Positions 7,080 to 14,447 of a stretch of DNA of 19,070 nt are shown here, piece after piece. Positions within the stretch are counted from its first letter, which is position 1; each line of letters opens with the position of its first letter. This DNA is from Fidelibacterota bacterium. GTDB lineage: Bacteria > Fidelibacterota > Fidelibacteria > Fidelibacterales > Fidelibacteraceae. The DNA lies in assembly GCA_016937825.1 (NCBI GenBank), contig JAFGVT010000042.1, positions 1-19,070 of the forward strand. The letters run 5' to 3'. A model generated the notes under the pieces. That model had not been told where the DNA came from. It saw only the letters and a list, made by a program, of their open reading frames with translations, and did no database searches. Position numbers and translations under genes: made by a program.

Positions 7080-7454
7080 TTATACTTTACGTTTTTTCTT
7101 AACAGCGGCTTTCTTTTTGCCTTTACGTGTCCGTGCATTGTTCTTGGTGTTCTGACCGCGAACGGGTAAACCCCGGCGGTGGCGGTAACCGCGGTAACAG
7201 CCGATGTCCATCAAACGTTTGATGTTCATGGTCGTTTCCGTACGTAATGCACCTTCCACTTTATAATCATCAGCGATAACTTTCCGGATTGCGGCAACAT
7301 GATCGTCGGATAAATCTCTAACTCTGATCTCCGGATCAATGTTCGCTTCAGCCAAAATGCGCATCGCGACTGTACGTCCGATACCAAAAATGTAAGTCAA
7401 ACCAACTTTGACCTTCTTATCCTTTGGTAAATCTACACCTGCTATACGAGCCAA
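7080..7454 (-). CDS. rpsM: 30S ribosomal protein S13 (TTG start)
   Basis: S13 sits in the 30S head and contacts the 50S subunit and P-site tRNA. The 124 residues start MARIAGVDLP and contain the KRLMDIGCYRGYRHRRGLPVR-type segment (residues about 83-103) and the RTRKGKKK tail that reaches the P site. The start is TTG, preceded by a perfect AGGAGG with six bases between; the next codons give the family N-terminus. The sequence resembles FCB-group S13 (YIFGIGR, MDIGCYRG). It follows rpmJ by 14 bp, as in most bacteria. Confidence 0.98.
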   Translation of the reverse strand: MARIAGVDLPKDKKVKVGLTYIFGIGRTVAMRILAEANIDPEIRVRDLSDDHVAAIRKVIADDYKVEGALRTETTMNIKRLMDIGCYRGYRHRRGLPVRGQNTKNNARTRKGKKKAAVKKKRKV

Positions 7455-7468
7455 TGTTTACCTCCTGA

Positions 7469-7582
7469 TCAACCTTGTCGTTGTTTATGTTTACTGTTTG
7501 GACAAATCACCCGGACAACGCCCTTACGACGAATGATCTTGCATTTATCACACATCTTTTTTACTGATGCTCTTACTTTCAC
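7469..7582 (-). CDS. rpmJ: 50S ribosomal protein L36 (GTG start, 37 residues)
   Basis: L36 is the smallest 50S protein, a zinc ribbon bridging 23S rRNA regions near the L7/L12 stalk base. Reading the minus strand from GTG at 7582 gives 37 codons and TGA: MKVRASVKKMCDKCKI, then IRRKGVVRVICPNSKHKQRQG. The zinc ligands C11, C14, C27 and H32 are all present (CxxC...C....H type). An AGGA lies eight bases before the GTG. Position between infA and rpsM is the normal one. Because it is short and starts with GTG it is easily missed by gene callers. Confidence 0.95.
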   Translation of the reverse strand: MKVRASVKKMCDKCKIIRRKGVVRVICPNSKHKQRQG

Positions 7583-7628
7583 GATATTATCCTTTCATTA
7601 TCCATTTCTCTGATCGCGTCCTCAGGCG

Positions 7629-7847
7629 CTATTTGTACCGGTATACAATGCGCCCGCGTGACAGGTCATAGGGTGACAGTTCGAGCGAAACCTTATCTCC
7701 CGGCAGGATCTTGATGTAATGCATCCGCATCTTGCCGGAGATATGTGCCAGGACCTCGTGTCCGTTCTCGAGTTCAACCCGGAACGACGCATTCGGGAGA
7801 GTCTCCAGAATGGTCCCGTCCACTTTTATCGCTTTTTGTTTTGCCAT
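7629..7847 (-). CDS. infA: Translation initiation factor IF-1
   Basis: IF-1 blocks the A site of the 30S subunit during initiation. The 72 residues (MAKQKAIKVDGTILETLPN, then ASFRVELENGHEVLAHISGK and so on) form a single OB fold of exactly the family length and end in SRGRIVYRYK. The ATG at 7847 is preferred to a GTG five codons upstream: it gives the family N-terminus and lies about 11 bases after GGTGG, while the GTG has no room for a ribosome-binding site and overlaps map. It starts 4 bp after the map stop. A 46-bp gap without obvious signals separates it from rpmJ. Confidence 0.97.
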   Translation of the reverse strand: MAKQKAIKVDGTILETLPNASFRVELENGHEVLAHISGKMRMHYIKILPGDKVSLELSPYDLSRGRIVYRYK

Positions 7848-7851
7848 TTTA

Positions 7852-8604
7852 TCACATGCCACCTGTTAAAATTACCGGACCTTTATCTGTGACCGCGATC
7901 GTGTGTTCAAAATGAGCGGACGGCTGCAGATCGCGGGTAACGACCTTCCATCCGTCGGGCAGGGTGCGTACCCCCGCCTTGCCCATATTCACCATCGGTT
8001 CAATGGCGATCACAAGTCCTTCTTTCAAAACCAATCCGCGTCCCGCTTTACCGTAGTTCGGGACTTGCGGATCTTCATGCAGCCGCCGGCCGATGCCGTG
8101 TCCGACCAGTTCGCGGACAACAGAGTAACCTGCTGATTCCGCACAGGCCTGAACGGCAAAGCCGATATCGGAAAGATGATTTCCGGGATGTGCTTTTTCG
8201 ATCCCCAGCGCAAGACAGCGCTGTGTCACATCCATAAGTCTCTGCTTCTCCGGCGTCACATTTCCTACTGCGTATGTGCGGGCATGGTCGCCGTGATAGC
8301 CGTGTATAAACGCGCCGCAGTCGATGCTGACGATATCGCCTTCCCGGAGGAACACCTTATCGCTGGGTATTCCGTGCACCACTTCTTCGTTACGTGAGAT
8401 GCAAAGCGTGGCGGGGAAGCCGTTATACCCCTTAAACGAGGGTTCGGCATGCTGCGAGCGGATATACGCTTCGGCGAGGGTGTCAAGTTTGCGGCTTGTA
8501 ATTCCGGGGGTTATCCACGACTCCAGCATTACCAACGTGTCATGAACGATCTTTCCGGCGATCCGCAACAGCTCAATTTCCTCGGCCGTTTTGTAATAGA
8601 TCAT
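7852..8604 (-). CDS. map: Methionine aminopeptidase, type I
   Basis: Removes the N-terminal methionine from nascent cytosolic proteins, using two divalent metal ions. The 250 residues are the normal type-I length. All five metal ligands can be placed: D95 (SIDCGAF), D106 (YHGDHARTY), H169 (VGHGIGRRLHEDP), E202 (AIEPMV) and E233 (FEHTIAV); H78 in VVHGIP is the conserved catalytic-site histidine. There is no N-terminal zinc-finger or SH3-like extension. The ATG has AAGG five bases upstream. It follows secY by 22 bp and directly precedes infA; adk, often found between secY and map, is absent here. Confidence 0.98.
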   Translation of the reverse strand: MIYYKTAEEIELLRIAGKIVHDTLVMLESWITPGITSRKLDTLAEAYIRSQHAEPSFKGYNGFPATLCISRNEEVVHGIPSDKVFLREGDIVSIDCGAFIHGYHGDHARTYAVGNVTPEKQRLMDVTQRCLALGIEKAHPGNHLSDIGFAVQACAESAGYSVVRELVGHGIGRRLHEDPQVPNYGKAGRGLVLKEGLVIAIEPMVNMGKAGVRTLPDGWKVVTRDLQPSAHFEHTIAVTDKGPVILTGGM

Positions 8605-8626
8605 CTTAACCTTCTTGTCAATAAAC

Positions 8627-9946
8627 TTAGAAGCGCCTTCTTCCTTTGATCCTGCCTTTTTTCATAAAGCCGTCATAGTGGCGCGAGATCAGATGCGACT
8701 CGATCTGCTGGAGCGTGTCCAGCGCCACGCCCACGAGAATGATCACGGATGTGCCGCCGAAAAAGCTGGCAAGCCCGTAATCGATACTCAATACCTTCAT
8801 CAGGATATAGGGCATGATCGCAACAAACGCGAGCATGATCGCACCCGGAAGGGTGATGCGCGTCAGGATGGTATCAAGATATTCGGCCGTTTTTTTACCG
8901 GGCCGTATACCGGGTATGAACCCTCCGTTCTTTTTCATATTATCCGCCACTTCCGTGGGGTTGAATGCGATCGCGGTATAAAAATACGCGAACAGGACGA
9001 TGATGATGGAATAGATCACCCAGTACGGCCAGTTCTCGACCGTGAACCATCCGCGGTTCATCCATTCCACATTGCTGAAAAGCATGCCGATGGAATTGGG
9101 GATGAATACGATGGTTTGAGCAAAGATGATCGGCATCACGCCCGAGCTGTTCACGCGCAGGGGGATAAAGGTGGATTGTCCGCCGTATATCTTTCTGCCG
9201 ACAACTTTTTTCGCATACTGTACGGGGATCTTCCGGGTCCCCTGGGTCAGGTAGACCACGAAACCGATCACCACGACAAGGATAACGATCAGGATGATCT
9301 CGACCAGAAGATCGCGCGCGCCGGCGCGAAGCATGGTGATCTCATTCCCGATCGTGATGGGAAGCCGTGAGATAATATTGATCATAATGATCAGGGAGAT
9401 GCCGTTCCCGATCCCGCGGTCGGTGATCTGCTCACCCAGCCACATCAGAAGCATGGTGCCAGTGACCAGGGCAATGATCGTCATGATCGTAAACCCGAAT
9501 CCCGGATAGGCCACGACGGATTGGTAATTCGTTTGTAAATTCAGCAAATACTTTGCGACCGCCCATGCCTGCATGGCCGCCAGGAGAACCGTTCCGTAGC
9601 GTGTGATCTGCGTGATCTTCCGACGTCCGGCTTCACCTTCGTTGCGGAGGCGCTGAAAATACGGGAACACACTACCGAGCAGGGTGATAATAATGCTGGT
9701 GCTGATGTAGGGCATGATACCCAATGCAAATACGGTCGCCTTTCCCAGGGCGCCGCCCGCAAACATATCCCAAAGACCCAATAACGTATTGTCCATTCCC
9801 GATGCGGCCATCGCCAGTAATTTGGCGTCGATCCCCGGAAGGGGGATGTGCGCACCGACCCTGCAGAGGAACAAGACAAACAAGGTGAAGAAAAGGCGTT
9901 GCCTCAATTCCTGGATCTTGAACATGGAGCGAATGCTTTGCATCAT
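8627..9946 (-). CDS. secY: Protein translocase subunit SecY
   Basis: SecY is the channel-forming core of the inner-membrane SecYEG translocon. The 439 residues match the family, with the ten-helix pattern of hydrophobic stretches beginning at residues 18-33. Recognisable blocks are GAHIPLPGID (31-40), ALGIMPYISTSIIITLL (in TM2), GEAGRRKITQITRYGT (cytoplasmic loop), GEQITDRGIGNGISLIIMINI and, near the C-terminus, GTSVIILVGVALDTLQQIE. The gene overlaps rplO by 4 bp, and its first two codons are both ATG, so the exact start is uncertain by one residue. A GGTGGAAAGG stretch upstream can serve as ribosome-binding site. Standard last gene of the spc part. Confidence 0.98.
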   Translation of the reverse strand: MMQSIRSMFKIQELRQRLFFTLFVLFLCRVGAHIPLPGIDAKLLAMAASGMDNTLLGLWDMFAGGALGKATVFALGIMPYISTSIIITLLGSVFPYFQRLRNEGEAGRRKITQITRYGTVLLAAMQAWAVAKYLLNLQTNYQSVVAYPGFGFTIMTIIALVTGTMLLMWLGEQITDRGIGNGISLIIMINIISRLPITIGNEITMLRAGARDLLVEIILIVILVVVIGFVVYLTQGTRKIPVQYAKKVVGRKIYGGQSTFIPLRVNSSGVMPIIFAQTIVFIPNSIGMLFSNVEWMNRGWFTVENWPYWVIYSIIIVLFAYFYTAIAFNPTEVADNMKKNGGFIPGIRPGKKTAEYLDTILTRITLPGAIMLAFVAIMPYILMKVLSIDYGLASFFGGTSVIILVGVALDTLQQIESHLISRHYDGFMKKGRIKGRRRF

Positions 9947-10389
9947 AATACTAGCGCCTTTCCACCTGCGGCTTCGATCTTTTCTTTTGCAGTTTCGCTG
10001 AACGCATCGGCGGTAATTTCCATTTTCTTTGTCATTTCACCGTAGCCTAAGATCTTGACAGGTATGTTCAGTTTTTTGATAAGCCCATATTCAAACAGCA
10101 CATCTGCGTTCACCGTCCCGATATCTTCGAGCAAATTCAAGGTCTGCAGATTGACGATCTGGTATTCCTGGCGGAAGCGCTTATGCGAAAAGCCGCGTTT
10201 CGGCGTCCGGCGCTGAAGGGGCATTTGTCCGCCTTCGAACCAGGGGTGGTGCTTGGATCCGGTCCGTGATTTCTGACCGTTCATTCCCCGGCCGGCCGTC
10301 GTTCCTCTACCGGAACCGGGACCGCGGCCAAGTCGTTTCGTTTTTTGCTTTACCGACCCTTCGGCGGGCGTTAATTTTGACAGACTCAT
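9943..10389 (-). CDS. rplO: 50S ribosomal protein L15
   Basis: L15 is a late-assembly 50S protein with a long N-terminal extension that threads through 23S rRNA. The 148 residues show that basic, glycine-rich extension (KTKRLGRGPGSGRGTTAGRG, about 17-36, then MNGQKSRTGSKHHPWFEGGQMPLQRRTPKRGF) and a globular C-domain ending with AAGGKALVL. Its ATG overlaps the rpmD stop by 4 bp (ATGA) and its stop overlaps the secY start in the same way, so translational coupling is likely. Ribosome-binding sequence GGAGG lies in the end of rpmD. Confidence 0.97.
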   Translation of the reverse strand: MSLSKLTPAEGSVKQKTKRLGRGPGSGRGTTAGRGMNGQKSRTGSKHHPWFEGGQMPLQRRTPKRGFSHKRFRQEYQIVNLQTLNLLEDIGTVNADVLFEYGLIKKLNIPVKILGYGEMTKKMEITADAFSETAKEKIEAAGGKALVL

Positions 10390-10580
10390 GAAACCTCCTC
10401 TACATCCAGAAGATGGGGAACTTTGGCGATCATACCTCGCACCGAGGCGTTGTCCGGCAGGATCACGGTCTTCCTGATCTTGCCAAGACCCAGAGATTCA
10501 ATGATCAGCCGCGTCTTGTGACGATAGCCGATCGTGCTCTTGATCTGGGTTATCTTAAGTTTTTTTGTTGTTTCAGTCAT
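10386..10580 (-). CDS. rpmD: 50S ribosomal protein L30
   Basis: L30 is a small 50S protein bound to 23S domain II and near 5S rRNA. The 64-residue protein starts MTETTKKLKITQIKSTIGYR and contains KTRLIIESLGLGKIRKTVILPDN-like L30 sequence, ending MIAKVPHLLDVEEVS. I use the ATG at 10580 and not the longer frame (start 10652) because the extra 24 residues lie inside rpsE and are not L30-like. GGAGG inside the last codons of rpsE sits at good distance. Only 1 bp separates it from rpsE, and it overlaps rplO by 4 bp. Confidence 0.96.
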   Translation of the reverse strand: MTETTKKLKITQIKSTIGYRHKTRLIIESLGLGKIRKTVILPDNASVRGMIAKVPHLLDVEEVS

Positions 10581-10581
10581 T

Positions 10582-11085
10582 TTAATTAAAAACCTCCTGA
10601 AGCGTAATGCCGCGGCGTTTGGCGACCGTATGGGCGTCTTCCAGTAATTCAAGAGCGCGCATCGTTGCTTTCACGACGTTATGCGAATTGGCGCTTCCAA
10701 TGGATTTTGCAAGAATGTCGTGGACTCCGACCTGCTCCATAATGGCGCGGACCGGACCGCCGGCGATAATACCGGTACCCGGAGACGCGGGTTTGAGCAG
10801 TACCTTTGCGGCACCGTATTTTGCGGTGATCTCAAAGGGGATGGTCCCGTTGATAATGGGAACACGGATAATGTTCTTTTTAGCGTCTTCGCGGCCTTTT
10901 GAGATCGCATCGGTGACCTGATTTGATTTTCCCAGGCCGATCCCGACATGGCCTTTTCCGTCGCCAATCGCAACGATTGCATTGAAACGAAAACGGCGAC
11001 CACCGGTAACCACCTTAGCGACGCGATTCAGCTTTATTAATTTCCCTTCACTCAGTTCGAGTTCCGACGGGTTAATTGATCTCAA
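10582..11085 (-). CDS. rpsE: 30S ribosomal protein S5 (probable TTG start)
   Basis: S5 sits at the mRNA entry side of the 30S subunit and affects decoding accuracy. The double-stranded-RNA-binding-like N-domain (LNRVAKVVTGGRRFRFNAIVAIGDGKGHVG) and the C-domain (PASPGTGIIAGGPVRAIMEQVGVHDI) are clear. Two starts are possible. An ATG at 11100 directly abuts the rplR stop and has only a weak upstream site; a TTG five codons later (11085) is preceded by GAGGAG with seven bases between. I prefer the TTG, giving 167 residues beginning MRSINPSELE, which fits FCB-type S5 N-termini; the ATG form would be 172. rpsC, rpsK and rpsM here also use TTG. Confidence 0.93.
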   Translation of the reverse strand: MRSINPSELELSEGKLIKLNRVAKVVTGGRRFRFNAIVAIGDGKGHVGIGLGKSNQVTDAISKGREDAKKNIIRVPIINGTIPFEITAKYGAAKVLLKPASPGTGIIAGGPVRAIMEQVGVHDILAKSIGSANSHNVVKATMRALELLEDAHTVAKRRGITLQEVFN

Positions 11086-11100
11086 TGCGTTACTCCTCAT

Positions 11101-11472
11101 TTAGAATTCCAAGCCATTTTCACGACATGCATCCGCCAGGGCTTTGACACGTCCATGGTATATAAAGCCGTTCCGATCGAAAACAACGGCTTTGATGCCC
11201 AATGCTTTCGCTTTATCGGAAATGGCCTTACCGACTCCGACACTGTACTCCGTCTTCGTTTTGTTCGCGAACTCCGCACGAAGGTCCTTTGCATAGGAAC
11301 TGGCCGAGCAAAGAACTTCATGGGTTTCGTCGTTAACGATCTGAGCACTCATATGCATATTGCTTCTATAGACAACAAGCCGCGGACGTTCTGTCGTTCC
11401 GGACAGACGTTTTCTGATCCGGGTTTTCTTTTTGATCCGGGCTTCCCGTTTCTGTTTGCTTTTATCTTTCAT
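11101..11472 (-). CDS. rplR: 50S ribosomal protein L18
   Basis: L18 carries 5S rRNA to the central protuberance of the 50S subunit together with L5. The 123 residues begin MKDKSKQKREARIKKKTRIR, a basic 5S-binding N-terminus, followed by TTERPRLVVYRSNMHMSAQIV and the C-terminal FDRNGFIYHGRVKALADACRENG, all family-typical. The start at 11472 has AAAGGA upstream; the much longer open frame (to 11700) runs into rplF and its extra residues are not L18-like. A 37-bp gap separates it from rplF. Confidence 0.97.
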   Translation of the reverse strand: MKDKSKQKREARIKKKTRIRKRLSGTTERPRLVVYRSNMHMSAQIVNDETHEVLCSASSYAKDLRAEFANKTKTEYSVGVGKAISDKAKALGIKAVVFDRNGFIYHGRVKALADACRENGLEF

Positions 11473-11509
11473 GATCGATCCTTTATCGTGCTTTCGCTTT
11501 TCCGCTTGC

Positions 11510-12049
11510 TTACTTACCTGCGGTTTTTCCTGTCTTACGCTGGATCTGTTCGCCCACGTAACGAATTCCCTTGCCCTTGTAGGGTTCGGGCTTGCGGAGT
11601 TTGCGAATCTGTGCAGCCACTTCACCCACCATCTGTTTGTCGATGCCCGATACCTTGATGATATCGCGGGCAACGTTAAAGGTGATGCCTTCGGGCGCAT
11701 CCATCAGTATCTGATGGGAAAACCCGAGGGACAGCAGCAGGCGTTTATTGTTCTTGACCTCACCCTGGAATCCGACGCCCACGATCTGCAGACTGATCTC
11801 GTAGCCTTCGGATACGCCGACGACCATATTGTTGATCAGGGCGCGGGTCAGTCCGTGGTAAGCTCTGTATTTCTTTTCATCGGAAGGACGCTCCACCTGG
11901 ATCTCGTTCTGTTCCACTTTGGCGGTGATCCCTTCGGGAAAGGATTGCACGAGCTCGCCTTTGGGTCCTTTGACCGTGACGACATTATCTTTGATATCCA
12001 CCGATACGCCGTTGGGTATGGGAATGGATTTTTTACCGACTCTCGACAT
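11510..12049 (-). CDS. rplF: 50S ribosomal protein L6
   Basis: L6 lies near the sarcin-ricin loop and the factor-binding site of the 50S subunit. The 179 residues contain two tandem related L6 folds and family blocks MSRVGKKSIPIPNGV at the start, AYHGLTRALINNMVVGV in the middle (about 63-79) and the hallmark RKPEPYKGKGIRYVGE (152-167). The SD AGGAGAGGA is strong. It follows rpsH by 12 bp. Confidence 0.98.
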   Translation of the reverse strand: MSRVGKKSIPIPNGVSVDIKDNVVTVKGPKGELVQSFPEGITAKVEQNEIQVERPSDEKKYRAYHGLTRALINNMVVGVSEGYEISLQIVGVGFQGEVKNNKRLLLSLGFSHQILMDAPEGITFNVARDIIKVSGIDKQMVGEVAAQIRKLRKPEPYKGKGIRYVGEQIQRKTGKTAGK

Positions 12050-12061
12050 AGTTATCCTCTC

Positions 12062-12457
12062 CTACCAAATCTTACACAGATATTCGCCGCCGACCTGCAT
12101 TTTGCGCGCATCTTTATCGGTGATCACACCGTGGGATGTGGACAGGATGCCGATACCCAAACCGTTGTTCACGCGGGGAATATCCGTACTTTTTACATAC
12201 ATTCTGCGACCGGGTTTACTGATCCGTTCGATGGTATAAATGACAGAGCGGCCGTCTTCCTGATATTTCAGGTAAAGACGCAGCATGCCTTGTTTTCCAT
12301 CTTCGATCAGAATAAAATCCTTAATGTAACCCTTTTCCTTGAGCACAAGAGATATCCTGGCCTTCAATTGGCTGGCCGGGATCTCTACCCAGGGATGTCC
12401 TGCTTTACACGCATTTCGTATGCGCGTTAAAAAATCTGCAATGGGATCTGTTACCAT
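12062..12457 (-). CDS. rpsH: 30S ribosomal protein S8
   Basis: S8 binds the central domain of 16S rRNA early in assembly; in E. coli it also represses the spc operon by binding mRNA near rplE. The 131 residues start MVTDPIADFLTRIRNACKAG and carry the conserved C-terminal RVNNGLGIGILSTSHGV and GGEYLCKIW end. SD GAGGT lies five bases before the ATG. It is 13 bp after rpsN. Whether S8 regulates this operon cannot be told by eye. Confidence 0.98.
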   Translation of the reverse strand: MVTDPIADFLTRIRNACKAGHPWVEIPASQLKARISLVLKEKGYIKDFILIEDGKQGMLRLYLKYQEDGRSVIYTIERISKPGRRMYVKSTDIPRVNNGLGIGILSTSHGVITDKDARKMQVGGEYLCKIW

Positions 12458-12470
12458 CTGTTACCTCTTT

Positions 12471-12656
12471 TTACCAACTTGCCTTTGTTACACCGGGTAT
12501 TTCACCCTTTAAAGCCAGTTCACGAAAACAAATACGGCAGAGGCCGAATTTGCGGTATACGGATCTCGGACGCCCGCAGCGTGAGCATCGTGTATACTCC
12601 CGTGTTGAGAACTTGGGTTCGCGCTTAGCTTTTGCTATCAATGATTTCTTTGCCAT
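12471..12656 (-). CDS. rpsN: 30S ribosomal protein S14, zinc type
   Basis: S14 is a late-assembling protein of the 30S head next to S3 and S10. At 61 residues this is the short zinc-ribbon form: YTRCSRCGRPRSVYRKFGLC (residues 21-40) followed by RICFRE gives the ligands C24, C27, C40 and C43. The longer zinc-free S14 found in many proteobacteria is not used here. AAGGAT lies about 11 bases before the ATG. Normal position between rplE and rpsH. Confidence 0.98.
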   Translation of the reverse strand: MAKKSLIAKAKREPKFSTREYTRCSRCGRPRSVYRKFGLCRICFRELALKGEIPGVTKASW

Positions 12657-12670
12657 AGTGAATGTGATCC

Positions 12671-13231
12671 TTATTTTTCATTCCGCCGGACAAAGGGGAA
12701 ACCGAAACTCTTAAGCAGTTCATATGCTTCCTGGTCGGTCTTTGCCGTTGTCGTGAGCGCAATGTTCATTCCGCGAATAACATCTATCTTGTCATAATCA
12801 ATTTCGGGGAAAATGATCTGTTCGGTGACGCCGATGGAGTAGTTTCCCTGTCCGTCGAATCCCTTATCGGAAAATCCGTTGAAGTCACGGATACGCGGTG
12901 TTGCAATATTAATGAACCGGTTCAGGAATTCATACATATTGACATCACGCAGGGTGACCATGATACCGACGGGATCGCCTTTGCGGATCTTGAAATTGCT
13001 GATGGCTTTCTTTGCGTAAGTTATCACCGGTTTCTGCCCGGCAATGGTCGTCAGATCAGTCATCGCATGTTCCAGCATGGCCTTGTCGTCTCGCGCCTTG
13101 CCAAGTCCAAGGCTCAGTGTGATCTTGGACAATTTCGGGACCTGCATCACATTCTTGTACCCGAAGGTTTTAACAAGATGCGGAATGATCTCTTTTTTAT
13201 ACATTTTTTGTAATGTTGGGATATCGTTCAT
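12671..13231 (-). CDS. rplE: 50S ribosomal protein L5
   Basis: L5 binds 5S rRNA and touches P-site tRNA and S13 across the subunit interface. The 186 residues begin MNDIPTLQKMYKKEIIPHLV and contain VPKLSKITLSLGLGKA, GQKPVITYAKKAISNFKIRKG and the C-terminal block FPEIDYDKIDVIRGMNIALTTTAKTDQEAYELL, all diagnostic. It starts 6 bp after rplX; an AAGGGAAG stretch inside the rplX end can act as ribosome-binding site. Confidence 0.98.
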   Translation of the reverse strand: MNDIPTLQKMYKKEIIPHLVKTFGYKNVMQVPKLSKITLSLGLGKARDDKAMLEHAMTDLTTIAGQKPVITYAKKAISNFKIRKGDPVGIMVTLRDVNMYEFLNRFINIATPRIRDFNGFSDKGFDGQGNYSIGVTEQIIFPEIDYDKIDVIRGMNIALTTTAKTDQEAYELLKSFGFPFVRRNEK

Positions 13232-13237
13232 CTTTTT

Positions 13238-13552
13238 TTACTTCCCTTCAGTCACAGTTTCGCCCGTTTTCTTTGAGTAGCGCACCTTGGAACCGTCATT
13301 CAGAATGCGGGTTCCGATACGGGTCGGCGTTCCGTTCACTACTAACATAACATTCGATGCGTGTACGGCAGCTTCTTTTTCTATAATACCGCCCTGAGGA
13401 TTCTGCTGGCTGGGGCGGGTGTGACGCTTTACCAGATTCACGCCTTCAATGATCACGCGATTGGTCTTCAGGAAAACTTTCAGGACCTTGCCTTCTTTTC
13501 CCTTGTACTTGCCCGCGATCACCATTACCATGTCATTTTTCTTGATATGCAC
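13238..13552 (-). CDS. rplX: 50S ribosomal protein L24 (GTG start)
   Basis: L24 initiates 50S assembly and lies near the tunnel exit. The 104 residues begin MHIKKNDMVMVIAGKYKGKEGKV-like KOW sequence, followed by NRVIIEGVNLVKRHTRPSQQ and PIHVSNVM-type AAVHASNVMLV. The start is GTG at 13552, with AAGGAG seven bases upstream; the next in-frame Met (residue 8) would cut off the first strand of the KOW fold. It lies 11 bp after rplN. Confidence 0.96.
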   Translation of the reverse strand: MHIKKNDMVMVIAGKYKGKEGKVLKVFLKTNRVIIEGVNLVKRHTRPSQQNPQGGIIEKEAAVHASNVMLVVNGTPTRIGTRILNDGSKVRYSKKTGETVTEGK

Positions 13553-13563
13553 AGTGTTTCTCC

Positions 13564-13932
13564 TTACAAAACTTCAGGCGCCATTGATACGATCTTCATG
13601 TAGTATTTTTCTCTGAGCTCCCGTGCGACGGGTCCAAAAATACGGGTTCCGACCGGTTCACCCTGCGCGTTGATCAATACAACTGCATTTTCATCAAAGC
13701 GAATGTAGGAGCCGTCCGGCCTGCCTACCTCTTTTTTGGTACGGACGATGACAGCTTTGGAAACATCGCTCTTTTTCGCTGTTCCTCCCGGTATCGCCTG
13801 CTTGACGGTGACGACGATAACGTCGCCCACGCTGGCATAACGGCGACCGGAACCGCCCAATACTTTAATGCATTGTACAACTTTCGCACCTGTGTTGTCA
13901 GCAACTCTTAATCTACTTTCAACTTGAATCAT
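13564..13932 (-). CDS. rplN: 50S ribosomal protein L14
   Basis: L14 is a central 50S protein at the subunit interface that forms a bridge with 16S rRNA and binds silencing factor RsfS. The 122 residues are the usual length and show MIQVESRLRVADNTGAKVVQ at the start, GSGRRYASVGDVIVVTVKQA (27-46) and GTRIFGPVARELREKYYMKI plus SMAPEVL at the end. AAAGG lies about ten bases before the ATG. It follows rpsQ by 29 bp; in E. coli this is where the S10 operon ends and spc begins, but no terminator or promoter is evident here. Confidence 0.98.
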   Translation of the reverse strand: MIQVESRLRVADNTGAKVVQCIKVLGGSGRRYASVGDVIVVTVKQAIPGGTAKKSDVSKAVIVRTKKEVGRPDGSYIRFDENAVVLINAQGEPVGTRIFGPVARELREKYYMKIVSMAPEVL

Positions 13933-13961
13933 CGCTTATCTGCCTTTCAACTTTGATGCTT

Positions 13962-14225
13962 TTATTTCGCTTCCGGCGCGTGATCGATGATCTCTTTGAC
14001 GCGCCAGCGCTTGTTTCGACTCATCGGTCGTGTCTCAACAATGGAAATGGTATCGCCGATGCGGCAAGTATTCTCTTCGTCATGAGCCATGAATTTCCGG
14101 CTAAGGTTGATATATTTACCATAGACCGGATGCTTGATACGCTGCCTGACAAGCACCGTGACCGTTTTGTCCATCTTGTTGCTAACAACAACACCGATTT
14201 TCTCTTTACGATTTGTATACGTCAT
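13962..14225 (-). CDS. rpsQ: 30S ribosomal protein S17
   Basis: S17 is an early-binding OB-fold protein in the 16S 5' domain. The 87 residues start MTYTNRKEKIGVVVSNKMDK, then TVTVLVRQRIKHPVYGKYI and the signature GDTISIVETRPMSRNKRWRV (about 57-76). The SD AGGAAG is at a normal distance. Gaps are 14 bp to rpmC and 29 bp to rplN. Confidence 0.98.
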   Translation of the reverse strand: MTYTNRKEKIGVVVSNKMDKTVTVLVRQRIKHPVYGKYINLSRKFMAHDEENTCRIGDTISIVETRPMSRNKRWRVKEIIDHAPEAK

Positions 14226-14239
14226 TACTGAACTTCCTG

Positions 14240-14443
14240 TTATTTACGCAATCCGAGTTCATATTCATGAATAATTGTTTTCAGCTGAGCGATCTCCCGC
14301 TTTAAAAAACGGATCTGACCGGGGTTCTCGAGCTGCTGAAGCGCATGCTGGAAGCGCAGATTCATCAGAGCTTCCTCGTCATCGCGCAATTTAACAATCA
14401 CTTCATCTTGTGTTAATTCTTTCAATTCGGCCTTCGATAACAT
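14240..14443 (-). CDS. rpmC: 50S ribosomal protein L29
   Basis: L29 lies next to L23 at the tunnel exit, where chaperones and SRP dock. The 67 residues form two predicted helices: MLSKAELKELTQDEVIVKLR and a second with LMNLRFQHALQQLENPGQIR followed by FLKREIAQLKTIIHE, the L29 signature. The start has GGAGG inside the last codons of rplP, with only 4 bp between genes, suggesting coupled translation. Confidence 0.97.
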   Translation of the reverse strand: MLSKAELKELTQDEVIVKLRDDEEALMNLRFQHALQQLENPGQIRFLKREIAQLKTIIHEYELGLRK

Positions 14444-14447
14444 TCTA

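Noticed and set aside
7583..7628. Possible promoter or leader between infA and rpmJ
   Set aside because: The 46-bp gap has a GGATAAT direct repeat but no convincing -35/-10 pair; one copy simply contributes to the rpmJ ribosome-binding site.
8615..9370. Plus-strand open frame (251 codons), His/Asp-rich
   Set aside because: Opposite secY; the His/Asp-rich composition comes from reading SecY codons backwards.
10581..10652. N-terminal extension of L30
   Set aside because: It lies inside rpsE; the internal ATG with GGAGG upstream gives a normal L30.
11473..11700. N-terminal extension of L18
   Set aside because: The extra 76 codons overlap rplF and do not look like L18; a good ribosome-binding site precedes the ATG at 11472.
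11432..12430. Long plus-strand open frame (332 codons)
   Set aside because: Opposite rplF and rpsH, whose frames are certain; the translation has no recognisable domain.
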